Shown here piece by piece: positions 20,871 to 24,606 of a stretch of DNA of 24,606 nt. How positions within the stretch are numbered: the first letter of the stretch is position 1; each line of letters opens with the position of its first letter. The notes below the pieces were generated by a model. That model made no database searches. It was not told where the DNA came from and saw nothing but the letters and a program-made list of their open reading frames with translations. Made by a program: the position numbers and the translations under genes. Origin of the DNA: Desulfobulbaceae bacterium (GTDB taxonomy: Bacteria > Desulfobacterota > Desulfobulbia > Desulfobulbales > Desulfurivibrionaceae). The stretch is taken from positions 1-24,606 of the forward strand of contig DOZO01000020.1 in NCBI GenBank assembly GCA_003517965.1, read 5' to 3'.

Positions 20871-21110
20871 ATGAAAACAGCAATTTCTATCCCTGATAAA
20901 TTATTTCATGCTGCGGATCAATTTGCCAAAAGCCACGGATTCTCACGTAGCCAATTATTCGCTCTGGCTGTCACACAATATCTTGAACATCACCCTCCTG
21001 ACCACATCACCAAACAACTCAATGAAATTTACTCATCCAACCCCGCAAAATTGTATGAAACTCTTTCGAAAATGCAATTCAGCTCGATAGAAAAAGAAGA
21101 ATGGGAATAA
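20871..21110 (+). CDS. MazE/ChpI-like antitoxin
   Basis: 79 aa. The N-terminal half (KTAISIPDKLFHAADQFAKSHGFSRSQLFALAVTQYL) is a ribbon-helix-helix of the type found in ChpI-like antitoxins; the C-terminal half, ending KEEWE, should wrap the toxin. No Shine-Dalgarno sequence precedes ATG 20871 and the promoter's predicted start coincides with it, suggesting leaderless translation. It overlaps the toxin gene by 10 bp. It neutralises the toxin and probably represses the operon through the operator at 20844. The pair looks clearly more AT-rich than the znu genes, consistent with acquisition. Confidence 0.88.
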   Translation: MKTAISIPDKLFHAADQFAKSHGFSRSQLFALAVTQYLEHHPPDHITKQLNEIYSSNPAKLYETLSKMQFSSIEKEEWE

Positions 21111-21445
21111 ATCGAGGGGAAATCTGGTGGGCCGCACTTCCGGAGCCGGTTGCTTCAGCGCCAGGTTACAAGAGGCCAATACTCATTATCCAATCAAACG
21201 AATTTAATAAAAGCAAAATCAACACATTAGTTGCTGCTGTAATCACCTCAAATATTCATTTGGCATCTGCCCCAGGAAACGTCACCCTCTCCACCAAAAA
21301 TTCAAAACTGCCGAAAGAAAGCATCATCAACGTGTCACAAATAATCACCATTGACAAGTCTTTTTTAACCGAAAAGGTGCACACCCTTTCAAATGTAATT
21401 ATGACCCAAGTTGATGACGGTTTGAGGTTAATCCTAAAATTATAA
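21101..21445 (+). CDS. MazF/PemK-like endoribonuclease toxin
   Basis: 114 aa with the family's N-terminal RGEIWWAALPEP, the GYKRPILIIQSNEFN strand and VAAVITSN, followed by the PKESIINVSQIITIDKSFL segment, matching MazF/PemK toxins that cleave mRNA. Full family length. It overlaps the antitoxin by 10 bp, so the two are coupled. The 197 bp that follow, up to the SDR gene, hold only a small hairpin GGCAACT-CCA-AGTTGCC (21515-21531) and no gene I can support. Confidence 0.9.
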   Translation: MGINRGEIWWAALPEPVASAPGYKRPILIIQSNEFNKSKINTLVAAVITSNIHLASAPGNVTLSTKNSKLPKESIINVSQIITIDKSFLTEKVHTLSNVIMTQVDDGLRLILKL

Positions 21446-21642
21446 GAAGAAGCACTTTGGGAGAGAAAACCTCCCATACGACATTAAGCTAACTCTGGTA
21501 GGGGCACGTGGTCAGGCAACTCCAAGTTGCCAAACATCAAGTTGTAAAAATCTTATAATCTTATGGGCGTCCCGGAGTTCCCCTCGTCAGTAGGCATACT
21601 CAACACATAAGGGTTACAAGCTTCCGTAAAAAAAACCACGTT

Positions 21643-22461
21643 TCACTCGGTGCGTATTTTGCGGAAGTCCCTGATTATCTTACGGGAGAGCAGGTCAAAT
21701 AAACCTGGGTAGAGCCGGTACAGCCACCAGATCAGCTTGGCGTAAAAAGGAAAGACAATGAGCGGCCGGTTGCGCTCCACCCCGCGCAGGATGATGCGGG
21801 CTGCGTCCGCAGGGGTAATGGTTTTGACACCCTTGGGCTGGATCAGCTTGGCTTTATCCGCATGAATTACAGCGATGTTATCATGCATGGGCGTGACCAT
21901 CAGGCCAGGGCAGACCAAATTAACCTTGACGCCGAGGTCAGCACCCTCCGCCCTCAAGGAGTGAGAGAAACCAACCACGGCCCATTTGCTGGCACAATAG
22001 GGAATCTCTTTGGGTACCGGAATAAGACCGGCAAGCGAGCCGATGTTGACAATCTGACCGTACCCCTGGCGAGTCATGACAGCATAGGCCGGAACCGCGC
22101 CGTAGATCACACCCCAGAGGTTCACATCAAGGACATAGTGCCATTGTTCAATGGTGAGATCGCGAGTTTCTCCATGGATGGCGGTGCCGGCGTTGTTGAA
22201 GAGCAGGTCAATCCGCCCGTATTTATTGACGATGTCGGTGACAATCCTCATTGAGTTTTCGTACAGAGAGACATCCAGATAGGCAAAGATCGCCTTGCCG
22301 CCGGTCTGGTTGATTCCCAAGGCCACCGCTTCGGCCCTTTCCTGGTCGATATCAACGCAGACCACCGTGGCTCCGTAGCGGCCCAACTCCTCGCACAAGG
22401 CGCGTCCGAGACCTGAAGCGCCTCCAGTAACTATGGCAATCTTGCCTTTAAAGTAGTTCAT
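21643..22461 (-). CDS. Classical short-chain dehydrogenase/reductase
   Basis: 272 aa. Cofactor motif TGGASGLG (12-19), NNAG (89-92), catalytic Ser142 (IGSLAG), Tyr155 and Lys159 (YCASK) are intact. The acidic residue after the second beta strand (VDID) suggests preference for NAD over NADP. The C-terminal extension is hydrophobic and aromatic (FYAKLIWWLYRLYPGLFDLLS), pointing to membrane association, as in SDRs acting on lipids. Substrate unknown. It starts 16 bp after the zinc-ribbon gene, so they are probably co-transcribed. Confidence 0.9.
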   Translation of the reverse strand: MNYFKGKIAIVTGGASGLGRALCEELGRYGATVVCVDIDQERAEAVALGINQTGGKAIFAYLDVSLYENSMRIVTDIVNKYGRIDLLFNNAGTAIHGETRDLTIEQWHYVLDVNLWGVIYGAVPAYAVMTRQGYGQIVNIGSLAGLIPVPKEIPYCASKWAVVGFSHSLRAEGADLGVKVNLVCPGLMVTPMHDNIAVIHADKAKLIQPKGVKTITPADAARIILRGVERNRPLIVFPFYAKLIWWLYRLYPGLFDLLSRKIIRDFRKIRTE

Positions 22462-22477
22462 AGACCTTCCATTCAGT

Positions 22478-22999
22478 TCAGCCGAAGCATAATCCGCAGT
22501 CCGGACAGGTTGTTATAGTGGTGGCAAAGGCAAAACCACAGGCAGGACAAACTGCTTCCTCTGCCTCGGGGTTGAAAACAGCCTCAGCATGAGTCACGTC
22601 ATGTTCAGCCAGTACAGTAACCCGGCGATGCTCTTCGGCAAGCACTTGCAAAGCGTCCTGTTCCTCTTCCTGCCGAACTTGCAGCTGAAACTTGGGGGCA
22701 CAGCCACCGCCACTGCCGCAAGCCTGGCTATCCTTGCAGATTAAGGTGCCGATCTGTTCAGCTTCCAGCAATGACTTGAGGTGTTTTATTTCTGGCAAGG
22801 ACGCCTGAAAGATGACGACCAGTTGGTCATCCTGGGTTAAGGCCCCTTTTCTAACCCGACAAGAATCGCCCTGTTTATTTTCCATTGCCGCCAGATCCGC
22901 TCCCTGAATTAGGGGCAAAGCGCAGGTCGCACAGGTTTCTATTTCCGGTCGGTATTCATCCCGGCACTTCGGACAGTATTTCAAATCGTGTTCAATCAT
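22478..22999 (-). CDS. Double zinc-ribbon protein with DUF2007-like middle
   Basis: 173 aa. The N-terminal zinc ribbon is CPKC/CATC (C9, C12, C23, C26) and the C-terminal one CPAC/CPDC (C151, C154, C165, C168). The middle (about 58-125) reads like a DUF2007/putative signal-transducing fold (VVIFQASLPEIKHLKSLLEAEQIGTLICKD) and contains an extra CGSGGGC. Cytoplasmic, no TM. Probably in one unit with the SDR downstream and perhaps the XerC-like gene 65 bp upstream. Molecular role unknown. Confidence 0.82.
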   Translation of the reverse strand: MIEHDLKYCPKCRDEYRPEIETCATCALPLIQGADLAAMENKQGDSCRVRKGALTQDDQLVVIFQASLPEIKHLKSLLEAEQIGTLICKDSQACGSGGGCAPKFQLQVRQEEEQDALQVLAEEHRRVTVLAEHDVTHAEAVFNPEAEEAVCPACGFAFATTITTCPDCGLCFG

Positions 23000-23064
23000 G
23001 ATGCGCTCGCAAAAAAAGGAAAAGTTAACAGGCTGCGGACTCGTTGAACCATATTATCAACCTC

Positions 23065-23979
23065 TCACCGCCTCGCCTTTGGATGGGCCCGATCATAGAC
23101 CTCGCTCAAATGATCCATGTTCAGATGGGTATACCTTTGGGTAGTTGACAGGCTGACATGCCCCAGCAATTCCTGCACCGTCCGCAGATCAGCCCCCATT
23201 TCCAGGAGATGGGTGGCAAAGGAATGGCGCAGGGCATGGGGCGTTACCCTGGCGGCAATTCCGGCCCGCAGGGCATACAGCTTCACCAACCGCTCAATGC
23301 TGCGGGCGGTAAGCCTCAGGCCCCGGTGGTTCAGAAAAACAGCCTTGTTTTCCGGTGCATCCCCACGGGCGATCCGTGCACGGATCAGCATGGTGCGCTG
23401 AGGCAGATATTGGCGCAGCGCTTCCAGAGCAGGTCTGCCAATCGGCACTAAGCGTTCCCGGTTGCCCTTGCCGGTGACGCGCAGCATGCCCTCCTCCGCA
23501 TCAAGGCGCTCCAGATCAAGAGCGGCAAGCTCGGCAACCCGTAAGCCCGTGGAATAAAGGATCTCCAGAATCGCCCGGTCACGGGCAGCAAAGGTATCCT
23601 CACCGCCCGGCATCTCCATCAGAGTAAAAACCTCATCGACCGTAAGAAAAACCGGCATATGCTTTTCCTGTTTGGGAGTGGCAATGGGCGCAACCGGGTC
23701 ATGCCTTATAATCGATTCACGAAGAAGATGGCGAAAAAAAGTGCGAAGGGCGGAGAGTTTTCTGGCCACAGAGCTACCTTTGTTTTTACCGTTTAAGGCA
23801 TAAACATAAGAACGAACCGCGCGCGCCTCAATTTGACGAACATCACACCCCGGCTCAACAAACGAAGCAAATTCGGCAAGATCCCGGCCATAACTTTCAA
23901 CGGTCCTGGGAGAATAGCCCTTTTCTACGGAAAGCCAACGGCTGAATTGAGGAAGAAGATTCTGCAGGGAGTATGGCAT
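23065..23979 (-). CDS. xerC: XerC/XerD-like tyrosine recombinase
   Basis: 304 aa with an N-terminal SAM-like core-binding domain (about 5-90) and a C-terminal catalytic domain carrying the complete set Arg147 (TGLRVAEL), Lys171 (TGKGNRE), His248 and Arg251 (HALRHSFATHLLE), His274 (LLGHVSLSTTQ) and Tyr283 (RYTH). Length and motifs match chromosomal XerC/XerD, which resolve chromosome dimers at dif; XerC rather than XerD is a soft call. No integrative element or attachment-site repeat was seen around it, favouring a housekeeping role. Confidence 0.9.
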   Translation of the reverse strand: MPYSLQNLLPQFSRWLSVEKGYSPRTVESYGRDLAEFASFVEPGCDVRQIEARAVRSYVYALNGKNKGSSVARKLSALRTFFRHLLRESIIRHDPVAPIATPKQEKHMPVFLTVDEVFTLMEMPGGEDTFAARDRAILEILYSTGLRVAELAALDLERLDAEEGMLRVTGKGNRERLVPIGRPALEALRQYLPQRTMLIRARIARGDAPENKAVFLNHRGLRLTARSIERLVKLYALRAGIAARVTPHALRHSFATHLLEMGADLRTVQELLGHVSLSTTQRYTHLNMDHLSEVYDRAHPKARR

Positions 23980-24081
23980 GGCTATCTTTTTTCAAAAAAT
24001 GCGTTTTAAGCCAGGAAAACAAGAATAATTGAAAACCATCAAACTACTGCCAGGATAGTTCAGCACCTTATTCTTTTTTTA

Positions 24082-24109
24082 TTGACACAACAAGCGGGGT
24101 AATTTAAAT
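24082..24109 (+). promoter_or_regulatory. Candidate sigma70 promoter for the PxxKW gene
   Basis: TTGACA (24082-24087), 16-bp spacer, TTAAAT (24104-24109). It would give a leader of about 115 nt containing a small CGCCG/CGGCG hairpin (24135-24149). Confidence 0.5.
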
Positions 24110-24231
24110 AAGCAGATTCTTTATTGAGATGTTTCGCCGATTTGCGGCGGCTTCCTTATTACCCCCAACAAACACTTCCCACTCAGGGGATGAACACGAC
24201 TCCCGACATGGGTTTCATTCGGAGGATGACA

Positions 24232-24498
24232 ATGGCAAAAGCGGCTCCCAAGGATATGACCAGTAAATATACCACCGGCCAGTTTCAACAGGTAATCGAC
24301 AAATGTGAAGGTTGCGAGCGCACGATTGAGATCGAAACAGTAAAATACTGTTCCACTTACACCATGCCTGAAACCAAGTGGCGTCTCGGTATTTGCAATT
24401 TCGCAACCCATGTGAAACCAGAAATCAGCGTATCCACCCTCAAGATCAACCCCTTGAAGGCATCCAAACGGGCCGCCACGAAGGGTAAGAAAAAATAA
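24232..24498 (+). CDS. PxxKW-family cysteine-rich protein
   Basis: 88 aa from ATG 24232, chosen because GGAGGA lies 6 nt upstream; a longer in-frame extension to 24124 has no conserved look. Cysteines at 24, 27 (CEGC), 40 and 55 surround the signature PETKW (46-50), and the tail is very basic (KASKRAATKGKKK). The family is known mainly from deltaproteobacterial sulfate reducers and relatives, without an assigned function; the four cysteines could hold a metal. It stands alone with its own promoter and terminator. Confidence 0.85.
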   Translation: MAKAAPKDMTSKYTTGQFQQVIDKCEGCERTIEIETVKYCSTYTMPETKWRLGICNFATHVKPEISVSTLKINPLKASKRAATKGKKK

Positions 24499-24523
24499 CC
24501 TGCTTTTCCCACAACAGCCCCCT

Positions 24524-24556
24524 AAAAGCCCTTCCAAATCTGGAAGGGCTTTTTTT
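24524..24556 (+). terminator. Intrinsic terminator after the PxxKW gene
   Basis: Perfect 13-bp stem AAAAGCCCTTCCA (24524-24536) with TGGAAGGGCTTTT (24541-24553), 4-nt loop, T7 tract. The remaining 50 bp of the window show nothing I can support. Confidence 0.95.
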
Positions 24557-24606
24557 GGGTAACTAATCACAGGGTAGGCGACAAAGTTCCGCGCCGTATC
24601 CCAACT

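Noticed and set aside
21446..21642. Structured RNA or tRNA after the toxin gene
   Set aside because: Only one 7-bp hairpin with a 3-nt loop was found; no cloverleaf or known RNA motif could be recognised.
23065..23979. XerC-like recombinase as the integrase of a mobile element
   Set aside because: No attachment-site repeats, tRNA gene or phage/ICE genes are visible around it; its length and motifs fit chromosomal XerC/XerD.
24124..24231. N-terminal extension of the PxxKW protein
   Set aside because: The ATG at 24232 has a strong GGAGGA site and the upstream codons look like leader sequence with a small hairpin.
1..24606. CRISPR array
   Set aside because: No regularly spaced direct repeats were found; the dispersed repeat copies are far apart and lie in intercistronic gaps.

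Overview
The window looks like a chromosomal segment of a Desulfobacterota bacterium, probably Desulfobulbales-like. This is inferred from gene content: two membrane-anchored multiheme cytochromes, an NrfD/FeS/triheme-cytochrome complex, a PxxKW cysteine-rich protein, duplicated TatA and many Cys-rich regulators. No rRNA or tRNA gene, CRISPR array or insertion sequence with a transposase was seen.

Layout. 0-3 kb (+): a membrane-anchored XRE-type protein, leuB and a cyclophilin, closed by a perfect 21-bp hairpin. 3-5.7 kb: an 8-heme and an 11-heme inner-membrane-anchored cytochrome (+), with a small membrane protein on the opposite strand between them. 12.0-5.7 kb (-): a six-gene unit, read leftwards, of a 113-aa unknown, an NrfD quinol-interacting membrane subunit, a Tat-exported 4x[4Fe-4S] protein, a c7-type triheme cytochrome, a histidine kinase with a CxxCH haem-attachment motif in its extracytoplasmic sensor, and an NtrC-family sigma54 activator. 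12.2-12.9 kb (-): a tandem pair of paralogous small membrane proteins. 13.2-16.9 kb (+): a YeeE/YedE sulfur transporter, a TusA-like protein and a PAS-PAS-GGDEF-EAL protein, tightly coupled. 17.0-17.6 kb (-): two TatA-like proteins. 17.8-20.7 kb (+): a ribbon-helix-helix/Cys-rich putative regulator and a ZnuABC-type metal importer. 20.8-21.4 kb (+): a MazEF-like toxin-antitoxin pair. 21.6-24.0 kb (-): XerC-like recombinase, zinc-ribbon protein and SDR dehydrogenase. 24.2-24.5 kb (+): PxxKW protein with a clear terminator.

The most interesting reading is a self-contained redox-sensing electron-transfer module. Upstream of the six-gene unit is a -24/-12-like element preceded by two tandem 17-bp dyads with NtrC-site geometry. 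A nearly identical -24/-12 element, also preceded by TTGC-N6-GCAA motifs, lies upstream of the small membrane protein pair, and one more such motif lies upstream of the 8-heme cytochrome. This suggests, without proving it, that the haem-binding kinase and its sigma54 activator control their own operon, the two small membrane proteins and perhaps the cytochrome.

A second unusual thread is a short dispersed repeat with core GGCATAAGGAGCCGTA. Three copies each sit between two co-oriented genes of an apparent operon (nrfD/FeS, tatA/tatA, znuA/znuC), and a fragment lies before the toxin-antitoxin pair. One copy supplies the last codons and stop of znuA.
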